A stretch of 46,015 nucleotides of DNA from Candidatus Brockarchaeota archaeon (GTDB lineage: Archaea; Thermoproteota; EX4484-205; JAAOZP01): contig JAFNIQ010000009.1 of NCBI GenBank assembly GCA_017601395.1, forward strand, positions 1 through 46,015. The letters run 5' to 3'. Made by a program: the position numbers and the translations under genes. Within the stretch, counting starts at the first letter, position 1. Each line of letters starts with the position of its first letter. This document shows positions 29,936 through 38,908 of this stretch, piece by piece. The notes under the pieces were generated by a model, which saw only the letters and a program-made list of their open reading frames with translations, was not told where the DNA came from and ran no database searches.

Positions 29936-30259
29936 GTGCCCTTCATGAATATTTTGACTGGTGCTTTGAACGAGGTTGAGCTGGAGCTTGTGGGAAGGTT
30001 CCGCGAGCTCTTCAAAAGGAGAAGCATGAGGATCAGTATTGAGCCAGGGACGAGTCTACTTGAAATCGTCACTGAGCTTGGTAGGGCTATTGGGGTTGAT
30101 CTACGCTCAGAGTTCATAGGACCTGACGGCAAGCCAATGGAGGAGTCTTCCCTGATAATAGTTAACGGAAGGGTTGTCGACCTAACTAGGATGAGCGAGC
30201 AATTTATTAAGCCTGGGGACAGGATTGTCCTAGCACCCTCAGTAGCTGGAGGAGGATAG
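29936..30259 (+). CDS. MoaD/ThiS family ubiquitin-like sulfur carrier
   Basis: 107 aa; GTG start, VNGRVVDL, C-terminus APSVAGGG. Immediately upstream of the AOR gene. Confidence 0.8.
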   Translation: MPFMNILTGALNEVELELVGRFRELFKRRSMRISIEPGTSLLEIVTELGRAIGVDLRSEFIGPDGKPMEESSLIIVNGRVVDLTRMSEQFIKPGDRIVLAPSVAGGG

Positions 30260-30261
30260 GG

Positions 30262-32112
30262 TTGAAGGGCTACGCTGGGAAATACTTGATTATAGACCTG
30301 ACTAGGGGCAAGACATCCGTAGGCAGGGTTGACGAGTCTTTCGCCCTAAACTACATAGGTGGCTACGGGTTTGGGGCGAGGACGCTTTACGACATGATGC
30401 CTAAGCCAGCGGAGGTAGACCCGTTTTCACCCGAGAACGTTTTAATCTGGTGGACCGGCCCGTTAGCAGGGACGATCTCGACAGCCGGTAACAAGTATGC
30501 TGTTTTCGCGAAATCCCCCCTGACCGGTATTTTCGGGTTTGGAATCTCCTCAGGCCTATTCGCGTCAGAGTTTAAGAGCGCAGGCTGGGATGGTGTTGTT
30601 TTCACAGGCAGGTCTGAGAAACCCGTCTACCTTACTATCGACGATGAGAATATTGAGCTTAGAAGCGCTTCCAGCATCTGGGGCAGGACAACCTGGGAGA
30701 CCGAGGAGATGATCAAGGAGGAGCTTGGAGACGAGTCTTTCACAGTAGCCTCAATAGGCCCGGCTGGCGAAAGGATGGTTAGGCTGGCGAACATCACGAA
30801 CGAGAGGAACAGGCAGGTCGGCAGATGCGGCCTCGGCGCGGTAATGGGCTCTAAAAACCTTAAGGCGGTTGCAGCCCGAGGGACAAAGGATGTTGAAGTA
30901 TTCGATACAGAGGGCCTCGTAAAGTTCATAGCTGAGTTGAACGAGCGCTGCCAGGGAAGTGCGACGGAGAAGTACAGGGTCTACGGGACTCCTGCGAACA
31001 TTCTCGTGCACAACAAGCTGGGATGCTTGCCGTCATACAATTTCCAGAGGGGCACGTTCGAATATGCTGAGGAAGTGTCCGGGGAGATGATGCTTAAAAC
31101 ACACGTTAAGAAGATAGTCGCATGCGCAGGATGCCCCATAGCTTGCGACCATGTTAACCAGGCTAGGGAGGATTACGCCGGCACGGTTTCAAGCGTCGAC
31201 TACGAGAGCCTAGAGCTGCTTGGCCCCAACTGCGGCATACGTAGCCTAGACACTATAACAAAGGCTGTTGAGATTTGCGACACGCTTGGAGTCGACACGA
31301 TTTCCGCGGGCAACGTGATTGGATGGGCCATGGAGTGTTTCGAAAAGGGCATCCTGACGAAGGATGACACTGACGGCGTTGAGCTCAGGTTCGGCAGCAA
31401 CGAGGCCCTGCTCGAAGCCCTTAGGAGAATGTGTCTTAAAGAGGGTAGGCTTGGAATGCTGCTCAGCGAGGGGGTCAGGAGGGCGTCTCAAATAGTTGGG
31501 AAGGGCTCTGAAAGGTTCGCTGTGCATTGTAAAGGGCTTGAGTGGGCTGCATACGAGTTAAGGTCGCTCCAAACATCAACCCTGGGCTTCGCCGTCTCAA
31601 ACAGGGGTGCGGACTACCTTAGGTCGGGCTCATACCAGGTTGATGTTAAAGGCAAGGTTGACAGGCTTAGGCTCGATAAAAGCAGGGGGAAGATAGTTTA
31701 CGACGGTGAAAACCAGTATGCGGTGATAGACTCCCTGATAATATGCAAGTTCACCAGAGGAGTCTTCAAATCCATGGACGAGCTTGCGAAGCTCTACACG
31801 CTTGTAACAGGCTTAAGCATGACTGGCGAGCAGATCCTGAAGGCAGGGGAGAGAATACATAATGTTGCGAGATGCTTCAACGTTAAGTGTGGCGTGACGA
31901 GGAAGGACGACTACCCGCCTCCAAGGGCTTTCGAAGACCCGTTGCCCGACGACATCGTTAAGGGGGCGGTTATAAGGAGGGAGGAGTACGACGAGGCTTT
32001 AGACGGCTACTACGAGTGCAGAGGCTGGAACAGGGACGGAGTGCCTTTGAAAAGCAAGCTTTTAGAGCTCGGCTTAACCAAGGAGGCGGAGGAGGTTGGA
32101 GTCGAGGCTTAG
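30262..32112 (+). CDS. aldehyde:ferredoxin oxidoreductase (tungsten) family protein
   Basis: 616 aa; YAGKYLIIDLTRGK, GKYAVFAKSPLTGIFGFGISSG-like region, ACAGCPIACDH, GPNCGIRSLD. TTG start. Confidence 0.93.
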   Translation: MKGYAGKYLIIDLTRGKTSVGRVDESFALNYIGGYGFGARTLYDMMPKPAEVDPFSPENVLIWWTGPLAGTISTAGNKYAVFAKSPLTGIFGFGISSGLFASEFKSAGWDGVVFTGRSEKPVYLTIDDENIELRSASSIWGRTTWETEEMIKEELGDESFTVASIGPAGERMVRLANITNERNRQVGRCGLGAVMGSKNLKAVAARGTKDVEVFDTEGLVKFIAELNERCQGSATEKYRVYGTPANILVHNKLGCLPSYNFQRGTFEYAEEVSGEMMLKTHVKKIVACAGCPIACDHVNQAREDYAGTVSSVDYESLELLGPNCGIRSLDTITKAVEICDTLGVDTISAGNVIGWAMECFEKGILTKDDTDGVELRFGSNEALLEALRRMCLKEGRLGMLLSEGVRRASQIVGKGSERFAVHCKGLEWAAYELRSLQTSTLGFAVSNRGADYLRSGSYQVDVKGKVDRLRLDKSRGKIVYDGENQYAVIDSLIICKFTRGVFKSMDELAKLYTLVTGLSMTGEQILKAGERIHNVARCFNVKCGVTRKDDYPPPRAFEDPLPDDIVKGAVIRREEYDEALDGYYECRGWNRDGVPLKSKLLELGLTKEAEEVGVEA

Positions 32113-32584
32113 GAAGATAATTGTCTGCGACCCTGACAAGTGCAACGGGTGCAGGATATGCGAATACATATGCTCTTTCGCAAGCGAGGGCGTTTTAAAC
32201 ATTAAGAAGTCCAGGATAAGGGTTGTAAGGATAGAGCCCTTCCTAAACCTGGCTGTAACGTGCAGGAAGTGCGAGGACCCTCCCTGCGTCAAAGCATGCC
32301 CGAGGGACGCTTTAACGCAGAAGCCCAGCGGAATCATAGTTGTAGACGAGAACAAGTGTAACGGGTGCGGCTGGTGTGTTGAAACATGCCCCTTCGGAGT
32401 CATAAGGCTTCATCTCGACAAGAGGAAGATCATTATCTGCGATTACTGTGAGAAACACGGCTACCCGAGGTGCGTCGAATACTGCCCGAAGGAGGCTTTG
32501 AAATACGTTACTCTCGACCAGGCTGCCAGGGAGCTAAGCAAGAAGGCTGTTCAGACCCTTATGCAGGAGCTCGCCGTCAAGTAG
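32096..32584 (+). CDS. 4Fe-4S ferredoxin electron-transfer subunit (CooF/HycB-like)
   Basis: 162 aa; CNGCRICEYICS, CRKCEDPPCVKACP, CNGCGWCVETCPFG, CDYCEKHGYPRCVEYCP. Overlaps the AOR 3' end by 17 nt. Confidence 0.92.
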   Translation: MESRLRKIIVCDPDKCNGCRICEYICSFASEGVLNIKKSRIRVVRIEPFLNLAVTCRKCEDPPCVKACPRDALTQKPSGIIVVDENKCNGCGWCVETCPFGVIRLHLDKRKIIICDYCEKHGYPRCVEYCPKEALKYVTLDQAARELSKKAVQTLMQELAVK

Positions 32585-32603
32585 AATCAGTCTCAGAAGA
32601 GGC

Positions 32604-33545
32604 TTAGCCGAGAGTTTGAAACCCGGCTTCCTCGAGAACAGGTGAAGCAACATACCTGCTGTAACCCCTGTATATCAGGAGCTCTATCCTCTGGCCTACG
32701 GATTTCCTTCTAAGCTCCCTCACCAAGGAGGCTGAGCTTTTAACAGGCTTACCGTCTATCATGGTGACAACGTCCCCAGGCCTCAGGCCGGCTCTCTCAG
32801 CAGGGCTCCGCGGAGAAACCTCCACGACGAGCGCCCCGTAGTCAACGCCGAGCGAGTAATAGTTTGCGATCTGCTTGTTGACGTCTATCGACTTAACGCC
32901 GAGCCAAGGCTTAACCATCCTGCCGTACTTCTTGAAGGATTCGATGAGGGGCTTGATGGAGCTTATGGGTATTGCAAAGCTTATACCCTGGGCGAAAGGT
33001 ATTACTGCAGTGTTAACCGCTACAACCTCACCCTTAAGGTTGACCAGGGGCCCGCCGCTGTTCCCAGGGTTTATCGCAGCATCAGTCTGAATAAGCTCTG
33101 GGAAGAAAAGATCCCTTGAAACTATCTGCCTGTCTAAAGCGCTTACAACACCCATTGTTACGGTCGGCTCGCCAGCGAGGCCGAGCGGGTTTCCAACTGC
33201 GATAACTATCTCGCCAACCCTAAGAGTGTCCGAGTCGCCCAGCTCAGCAGGCTTAAGGCCCGCATCGTCAACCTTGATCAAGGCTATGTCAAGGCTTGGG
33301 TCGGCTCCTACAACCCGGCCCTCCGTCATAAGCCCGTCGGAGAAGGATGCTTGAATACGGTCTGAACCCCTTATAACGTGATGATTAGTCAGGAAAAGGC
33401 CTTCCTCGTCGACAACTATGCCTGAACCCACGCCGTGAACAGGAAAAGCGTAGAAGAAAAACTCGTAAACCATTTTAACAGTGCTCACGTTAACAATGCT
33501 GGGCTTAACCTTTTCAACAGCCTTAACAATCTCCTCGCTCAGCAA
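32604..33545 (-). CDS. HtrA/DegP-like serine protease with PDZ domain, no signal peptide
   Basis: 313 aa; TNHHVIRG, DIALIKVDD, INPGNSGGPLVNLKGEVVAVN, then PDZ SPRSPAERAGLRPGDVVTMIDGKPV. Confidence 0.93.
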   Translation of the reverse strand: MLSEEIVKAVEKVKPSIVNVSTVKMVYEFFFYAFPVHGVGSGIVVDEEGLFLTNHHVIRGSDRIQASFSDGLMTEGRVVGADPSLDIALIKVDDAGLKPAELGDSDTLRVGEIVIAVGNPLGLAGEPTVTMGVVSALDRQIVSRDLFFPELIQTDAAINPGNSGGPLVNLKGEVVAVNTAVIPFAQGISFAIPISSIKPLIESFKKYGRMVKPWLGVKSIDVNKQIANYYSLGVDYGALVVEVSPRSPAERAGLRPGDVVTMIDGKPVKSSASLVRELRRKSVGQRIELLIYRGYSRYVASPVLEEAGFQTLG

Positions 33546-33626
33546 GAATCCTCGTTAACAGTGCTACGCGTATGCTTATATCCGTTTCTAATGTTTATTT
33601 CCACCTCCTGCTTCTAATAAGCAGGC

Positions 33627-34793
33627 TTGGAACAGTTTGAAGCAAGCCTTGCGAAGGCTGTTGAGGAGCTTAGGCGCAGGGTTGGAGAGGCCGTTTTAAT
33701 CCACCACGACGAGGCCGACGGGGTTTGCTCAGCGGCGATAGTTGAAACAGCGCTTGAGAAAATGGGTTTCCACGTTAAAACCCTCTGCCTAGACAAGCTT
33801 TTCCCAGAGGTTCTTGTGAAAACCCTCTCCGAGCACCGTGTGACGGTGTTAAGCGACATCGGCTCAGCGCACGTCGGGAAGATAGAGGAGAACATCGGGA
33901 AGGATTGCCTAGCGGTCATCCTTGACCACCATGATACTCAGCCTTCGCGGAAAAGCAATGTTCTAAACCTGAACCCTGAGCTCTACGGGTACCGGGGTGA
34001 GAGAGACGCTTCAGCCTCGACAGTAGCCTATCTTTTCGCCAGGAGGGTTGACAAGGGTTTAAGCAGGATTTCCCACCTGGCGGTGATAGGCTCGGTTGAA
34101 ACACCTGGTGAACCAGCAGGCTTCAACAGGATCGCGCTGGAAGACTCTTTAAAAGAGGGTGTTGTTAAAAAGTGGGGGAAAGACTTTAAGATAGTCGCGG
34201 AGGGCTTCGGCATCTCAAGGGTTAATGCCTCCCAGATCCTCACGATACTCGCCTCAGTGGGATACTACAGGGGAGGCGTGGAGAAGGCTCTCGAGGCCTG
34301 TTTAAAGGGCTTCACGCCAGAGGCCCTAAGCCTCTCGGAAAAACTCGAGGAGGAGAGGAGGAGGGCTAACAAGGCGCTCCTAGCCACGATAATCAGGAGG
34401 GGGCTGGGGGAGAAGAGGAGCCTGCAATGGTTCGACTCCGGCAGCTTTTTCAAGGGAATGGGCAGCAAGGTTCTCGGAAGCTTCACATCCTTCTTAAGCT
34501 ATCAGAGGATTGTCGACGAAAGTAAATACTTAATCGGGTTCATGGAGATTCCGAGGGAGATACCTGGCTACGGCCTGCTTTCGAGTAACTATGTGAAAGT
34601 GTCGGCGAGAGCGCCTTCGAAACTTAGGAGGATGATAGAGGAGGGTGTTAAACCACCGTTGTCAAAAATTCTCCCGGAAGCCTGTGCTGAGCACGGGGGT
34701 TTTGGAGACGGGCACAGTGTTGCAGCATCAGGAGTGCTACCCGTCGGGGTGGAGGAGAAGTTTCTGGAAACCCTTGACGGCTTAGCTGGCTGA
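33627..34793 (+). CDS. DHH/DHHA1 family phosphoesterase (RecJ-like)
   Basis: 388 aa; HHDEADGVCSAAIVETAL, VILDHHDTQPS, C-terminal AEHGGFGDGHSVAASGVLP. TTG start. Confidence 0.88.
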   Translation: MEQFEASLAKAVEELRRRVGEAVLIHHDEADGVCSAAIVETALEKMGFHVKTLCLDKLFPEVLVKTLSEHRVTVLSDIGSAHVGKIEENIGKDCLAVILDHHDTQPSRKSNVLNLNPELYGYRGERDASASTVAYLFARRVDKGLSRISHLAVIGSVETPGEPAGFNRIALEDSLKEGVVKKWGKDFKIVAEGFGISRVNASQILTILASVGYYRGGVEKALEACLKGFTPEALSLSEKLEEERRRANKALLATIIRRGLGEKRSLQWFDSGSFFKGMGSKVLGSFTSFLSYQRIVDESKYLIGFMEIPREIPGYGLLSSNYVKVSARAPSKLRRMIEEGVKPPLSKILPEACAEHGGFGDGHSVAASGVLPVGVEEKFLETLDGLAG

Positions 34794-34827
34794 GCCGCGG
34801 CTGGTAAAAAAGTTAAAAAACAAAAAG

Positions 34828-34835
34828 TTTAAGTG
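34828..34835 (+). promoter_or_regulatory. putative TATA box for the microprotein gene
   Basis: TTTAAGTG in an A-rich context, about 30 nt upstream of ATG 34861; spacing fits a leaderless archaeal transcript. Confidence 0.45.
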
Positions 34836-34860
34836 TATGCTTGCATAATATTTACTGAAG

Positions 34861-34920
34861 ATGGCCGCTAAGAAAAAGGCTAAGAAGAAGACAACTAAGA
34901 AGACAACTAAGAAGTGTTGA
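34861..34920 (+). CDS. 19-aa lysine-rich microprotein MAAKKKAKKKTTKKTTKKC
   Basis: ATG...TGA, 10 Lys of 19 residues; TATA-like element about 30 nt upstream and a T-rich tract just downstream. Confidence 0.6.
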   Translation: MAAKKKAKKKTTKKTTKKC

Positions 34921-34944
34921 CGCGACTTTTAAAATCCCCTCCTC

Positions 34945-34957
34945 TTTTTTTATTTTT
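34945..34957 (+). terminator. T-rich archaeal-type terminator
   Basis: TTTTTTTATTTTT 25 nt after the microprotein stop codon. Confidence 0.5.
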
Positions 34958-35050
34958 CAATTAATGATAGGAACCCTTTAACAAGCTTCACCTCTAGGCC
35001 CACGCATCCTTGAGAGACCTCACACCCAGGAGCATATTCAGGAACGATGC

Positions 35051-35743
35051 TTAGAAAAACCGAGGCTGGCGGGCTAGCTTGCGAACAATGCTCGCTGAGA
35101 AGCTGGCTAAGTGTACAGTGGGGCTGCTCAAGCCTCCTGCACCCCTAGTCATCCTGCTTCTGATCGCTGTTCGCAACTCCTCGAGGCTGGAGGCGGCTGC
35201 AAGAGTATAGGCTTTACCGATCTCGCGCAAAGTATGGGCGTCACTCCCCCCTGTCTCAGCCTTCCCAAGCCTCCTGGCTAGCCTAAGAGCCTTCTCATTC
35301 TGCCCCCTGAAAATATTCCTAGAGTTAACCACTTCAACGCCGTCTAGAAGCCGTGTAACCTCCTCACCCATGCTGCCGCCAAGCCTCGGGAAGCCGAAGG
35401 GGTGTGCCGCTATAAGTACGCCGTCCTGCTCCCTAGCAAGGTCGTAAACCTCGAAGGGGTCTCTAGACTGGATTGGCTCCTGTATGAAAAGAACGATTAT
35501 GTCCCCCGCTGAAGTCCTTATCTCCATCCCGGGCACGACTATGAGGCTGCTTGACTCCAGCATCCTGTGGGCTCCGAAAAAATCATGGTCGGTCACAGCA
35601 AAGCCGGCGAGCCCCCTTGAAGCAGCCGCCTTAGGAAGCAGCCTCGGGTCTAGAAGCGAATCCCTAGAGAAGAAAGTATGAACGTGAAGATCGAACCTCC
35701 CCATTTCCATCCTACCGCCAGCCATTTTAAGCAACACTTCCAA
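35051..35743 (-). CDS. PHP domain metal-dependent phosphoesterase
   Basis: 230 aa; FDLHVHTFFSRDSLLDPRLLPKAAASRGLAGFAVTDHDFFG, AAHPFGFPR, TGGSDAHTLREIGKAYT. Confidence 0.9.
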   Translation of the reverse strand: MEVLLKMAGGRMEMGRFDLHVHTFFSRDSLLDPRLLPKAAASRGLAGFAVTDHDFFGAHRMLESSSLIVVPGMEIRTSAGDIIVLFIQEPIQSRDPFEVYDLAREQDGVLIAAHPFGFPRLGGSMGEEVTRLLDGVEVVNSRNIFRGQNEKALRLARRLGKAETGGSDAHTLREIGKAYTLAAASSLEELRTAIRSRMTRGAGGLSSPTVHLASFSASIVRKLARQPRFF

Positions 35744-35906
35744 CAGCCCGCCGCCCTAAGTATTCAGCAGTCAACCTTAGGCTCACCAGCCCCGTCTTGC
35801 CCTGCAGCCTGTCGTCAACATTCCGAGCCGGCGGGACTCTACGGTACGCACCGGGGAAAACTTTATCTTAAACCTTTCTAACGATTTCTCTTTCAACAGT
35901 TAAAGG

Positions 35907-36464
35907 ATGGAAGGATACGGTTTCGTGCCGAGGGAAGTGTTCTTCACTAAAGGAGTAGGCGTACACAGGGAGAGGCTCGCATCCTTCGAAATAGCTCTCA
36001 GGGACGCGGGCATAGCTCAGTTCAACCTTGTCCCGATCTCAAGCATCATACCGCCGGGATGCAGGGTTATAGGCAGAGAAGAGGGGTTGAGCAAGCTTAA
36101 GCCGGGGCAGATAATCTTCGTAGTGCTGGCTAAGAACGAGACTAACGAGCCTAACAGGCTCATAGCGGCTTCAATAGGCATGGCTAAGCCTCTTGACGAC
36201 GAGAGCTACGGCTATTTGAGCGAACACCATTCTTTCGGCCAGACTGAGAAGAAGGCTGGGGACTATGCTGAGGACCTTGCAGCATTCATGCTTGCCTCCA
36301 CGCTCGGGGTTCCGTTCGACATAGATAAGAGCTGGGATGAGCAGAAGGAGATATGGAAGATAAGCGGCCGCAGGGTTAGAACGATGAGCATAACCCAGTC
36401 CGCAGTTGGCAATAAGGACGGCATGTGGACAACCGTCGTGGCGGCAGCAGTATTCATACCTTAA
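35907..36464 (+). CDS. pdaD: pyruvoyl-dependent arginine decarboxylase
   Basis: 185 aa; FNLVPISSIIPPGCRVI (SS cleavage site), YGYLSEHHSFGQTEKKAGDYAEDLA. Confidence 0.93.
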   Translation: MEGYGFVPREVFFTKGVGVHRERLASFEIALRDAGIAQFNLVPISSIIPPGCRVIGREEGLSKLKPGQIIFVVLAKNETNEPNRLIAASIGMAKPLDDESYGYLSEHHSFGQTEKKAGDYAEDLAAFMLASTLGVPFDIDKSWDEQKEIWKISGRRVRTMSITQSAVGNKDGMWTTVVAAAVFIP

Positions 36465-36504
36465 GCTTTGAAGGTTTTCAACCCTCAGCCGCTGAAACCT
36501 TTGC

Positions 36505-37158
36505 TCAAGCCGATAAGGGGAGGAGGCTTCCGAAGAGGAGCGTAACCACGTAGCTGAGGAGAATGAAAAGTGCCATTGGAACAGTCTGTTTGACTGAGAC
36601 TACTCCGCATCCACCGCTGCCGGCGGCACACTCTTCTGAGGCTTCACCCCGGCTTACTGTCTTAAGCAGCGCGCATACAAACCTTTTTCGAAAAGGCTCA
36701 GCCTTAGGAAGGTTTCTACAGCCCCCTGAGTGCAGGTTGCGGAGAAGGTTTAAAGCAACCGCCGTCAACGACAGTAATTCGGCGTTTAAAAGAACCGTCA
36801 GGCTGAAATCCGGGTAGAAAAGCTTCAGGAAGCACCCCTGGAGGAGAGGCCTAGCTGTTGAAACATGGGTTAGGCATACGCCTACCATTATCAAGGCGTC
36901 TCCCGGCCCGTAGAGGCGTAGGAGGAGCAGCAAGCCCAGCAGGCTGAGTGTTTGAACCAGCTTGAAAAAGGTTTCTAGAAGCACGCTGGAAGCCAGCTCC
37001 AGGGCGAGGGCTGAGACCCCCAGCAGGAGGATTGGAAGCCATGCTGAAACGTCAAGCTCCCTCTTCTCCAGGTCCTGGAGGGCAGCTTGGGAGAGCAGGA
37101 TTACTGGGAAAAGCGTCTTAAAACATGAGAATGCCTGTAGACACTGGCTTAAATCCAT
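36505..37158 (-). CDS. A24-type (prepilin/preflagellin) peptidase-like membrane protein
   Basis: 217 aa; SQAALQDLEKRELDVSAWLP (D...R) and YGPGDALIMVGV (GxGD) with multiple TM segments. Confidence 0.65.
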   Translation of the reverse strand: MDLSQCLQAFSCFKTLFPVILLSQAALQDLEKRELDVSAWLPILLLGVSALALELASSVLLETFFKLVQTLSLLGLLLLLRLYGPGDALIMVGVCLTHVSTARPLLQGCFLKLFYPDFSLTVLLNAELLSLTAVALNLLRNLHSGGCRNLPKAEPFRKRFVCALLKTVSRGEASEECAAGSGGCGVVSVKQTVPMALFILLSYVVTLLFGSLLPLSA

Positions 37159-38132
37159 GTTTCACCCATTTAAACAATGCTCAAGGGTTTTTAAGCCGCC
37201 ACACGGAAGGGAACCTTTATCTGTTTCAAAAAGCTCTGCAACCAGGCTTGGACGAGGCTAGGCTATACCTGGTTGAAAACCCGTATTTCTTCTCCGGGAT
37301 CAGGCGCAGCTACGAGGAGTCATGGTTCGCGGTCGTGGGAGTACCCTTCGACGGGACGACGAGCTTCAGACCCGGCTCGAGGTTCGGGCCCGCCAGCATA
37401 AGGCATTTCTCAGCCGAGGTTGAAACCATAAGCCTTGGAAGCGGTGTCAACCTCGAGGACGTTAAGGTTTCAGACCTGGGGGATGTTTCAGTGACGTTCA
37501 ACGTTGACGAGGTTTTGAAAAGGGTTGAGAAAGTATGCAGGGAGATCCATGCGGATTCCAAGATCCCCGTAATACTTGGAGGGGAGCACACGGTAACCCT
37601 GGGGGCTGCGAGAGGCCTTAGGCCGGAGACGATAGTCTCCTTCGACGCTCATTTCGACTACAGGGACGAGTATCCCGAGGGCGTCAGGATTAGCCACGCG
37701 ACAGTAATGAGGAGGATAAGGGAGGAGGCTTGCAGGGTTGTGCACGTGGGCGTCAGGGCGGCGTGCAGGGAGGAGGTTGAGTATGCGAGCAGCGAAGCCT
37801 TCTTTTCATCGAGGCAAGTACTAAGGAATCCTGAGGAAGCATGCGTGGGGCTGAGGAGTATTGTTGATAAGGCTGGAAGCATTTATGTTAGCATAGACCT
37901 TGACGTCCTAGACCCCGCCTACGCGCCTGGGGTGGCTAATCCGGAGGCCTGCGGAATGCCGACGAACATCCTGCTCGACCTTCTGGAGAACACTGTAAGC
38001 GAGAAACTAGTTGGGCTCGACCTTGTTGAGCTTAACCCGCTGCTCGACCCCGGAGGCGCCTCGGCTGCAGCGGCGGCGAGAATACTGTTCGAGGCTCTTT
38101 CGAACACGGCTAGGAGAAAGAGGCTTGTCTAA
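37125..38132 (+). CDS. speB: agmatinase / arginase family ureohydrolase
   Basis: VVGVPFDGTTSFRPGSRFGPASIR, GGEHTVTLG, SFDAHFDYRDEY, SIDLDVLDPAYAPGVANPE. True start probably downstream, near LDEARLYLVENPYFFSG. Confidence 0.93.
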   Translation: MRMPVDTGLNPCFTHLNNAQGFLSRHTEGNLYLFQKALQPGLDEARLYLVENPYFFSGIRRSYEESWFAVVGVPFDGTTSFRPGSRFGPASIRHFSAEVETISLGSGVNLEDVKVSDLGDVSVTFNVDEVLKRVEKVCREIHADSKIPVILGGEHTVTLGAARGLRPETIVSFDAHFDYRDEYPEGVRISHATVMRRIREEACRVVHVGVRAACREEVEYASSEAFFSSRQVLRNPEEACVGLRSIVDKAGSIYVSIDLDVLDPAYAPGVANPEACGMPTNILLDLLENTVSEKLVGLDLVELNPLLDPGGASAAAAARILFEALSNTARRKRLV

Positions 38133-38734
38133 ACCTGTTTCCTCTGAATATACCAGCGTTCAGCCCCGTCCCTAACCCTCTTGTCAGCCTCTTCGACGGT
38201 TGAGGGTGGTGGAATAATCATCGGCTCACCCGGCTCCCAGTTCGCAGGAGCCAAGAGGCCTGATTTAACAGAGGTTTGAACAGCCCTAGTAACCCTAGCG
38301 AGCTCCTTCACGTTCCTCCCGATTTCAACAGGATACTGGGCTGTGAACCTCAAAACCCCCTCCGGGTCTATGAGGAAAACGCTTCTCGCAACGCTTCCCC
38401 TAGCGTCCGCAGCACCGTAGAGGCCCACCGTCCTCTTATCCGGGTCGGCTGCAACAGGGAACATTATTTTCAACCCGTATTTCTCCTCAACATCCCTAAC
38501 CCAAGATATTACGCTCATAAGGCTCTCGGGGCATATCGAGAAAACCTCGACCCCGCTCTTCCTGAAGTCGTCAATCCTCTGGGACAGGGCGATCATCTCA
38601 GTCGTGCAGACAGGGTTGAAGCTCGAGGGATGTGTTAGGAGAAGAACCCATCTGCCCCTGAGCTCTGAAAGCCTGATCCTGCCCCTTGTGGTTTGAACCT
38701 CGAAGTCAGGAGCCTGCTCACCGACCAGAACCAT
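38129..38734 (-). CDS. peroxiredoxin (Prx6-like)
   Basis: 201 aa; LLTHPSSFNPVCTTEMIALSQRIDDF, C-terminal NWEPGEPMIIPPPST. Confidence 0.93.
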   Translation of the reverse strand: MVLVGEQAPDFEVQTTRGRIRLSELRGRWVLLLTHPSSFNPVCTTEMIALSQRIDDFRKSGVEVFSICPESLMSVISWVRDVEEKYGLKIMFPVAADPDKRTVGLYGAADARGSVARSVFLIDPEGVLRFTAQYPVEIGRNVKELARVTRAVQTSVKSGLLAPANWEPGEPMIIPPPSTVEEADKRVRDGAERWYIQRKQV

Positions 38735-38908
38735 TCTTGAAAAACCTACGGGCCAACAGTTTTAAACTTTTAGGTTTTAGAGGAATCCCTCGCAGCCTTC
38801 CTGTAGGCTTTTCTACGGTTCAGCATATCAAGGCCTATACGGCCATATCTGCGTCATAATGCTACGTTCATGGAGTTTTTTGGAGAGAGGAACATGCTAT
38901 TCTTGGGT

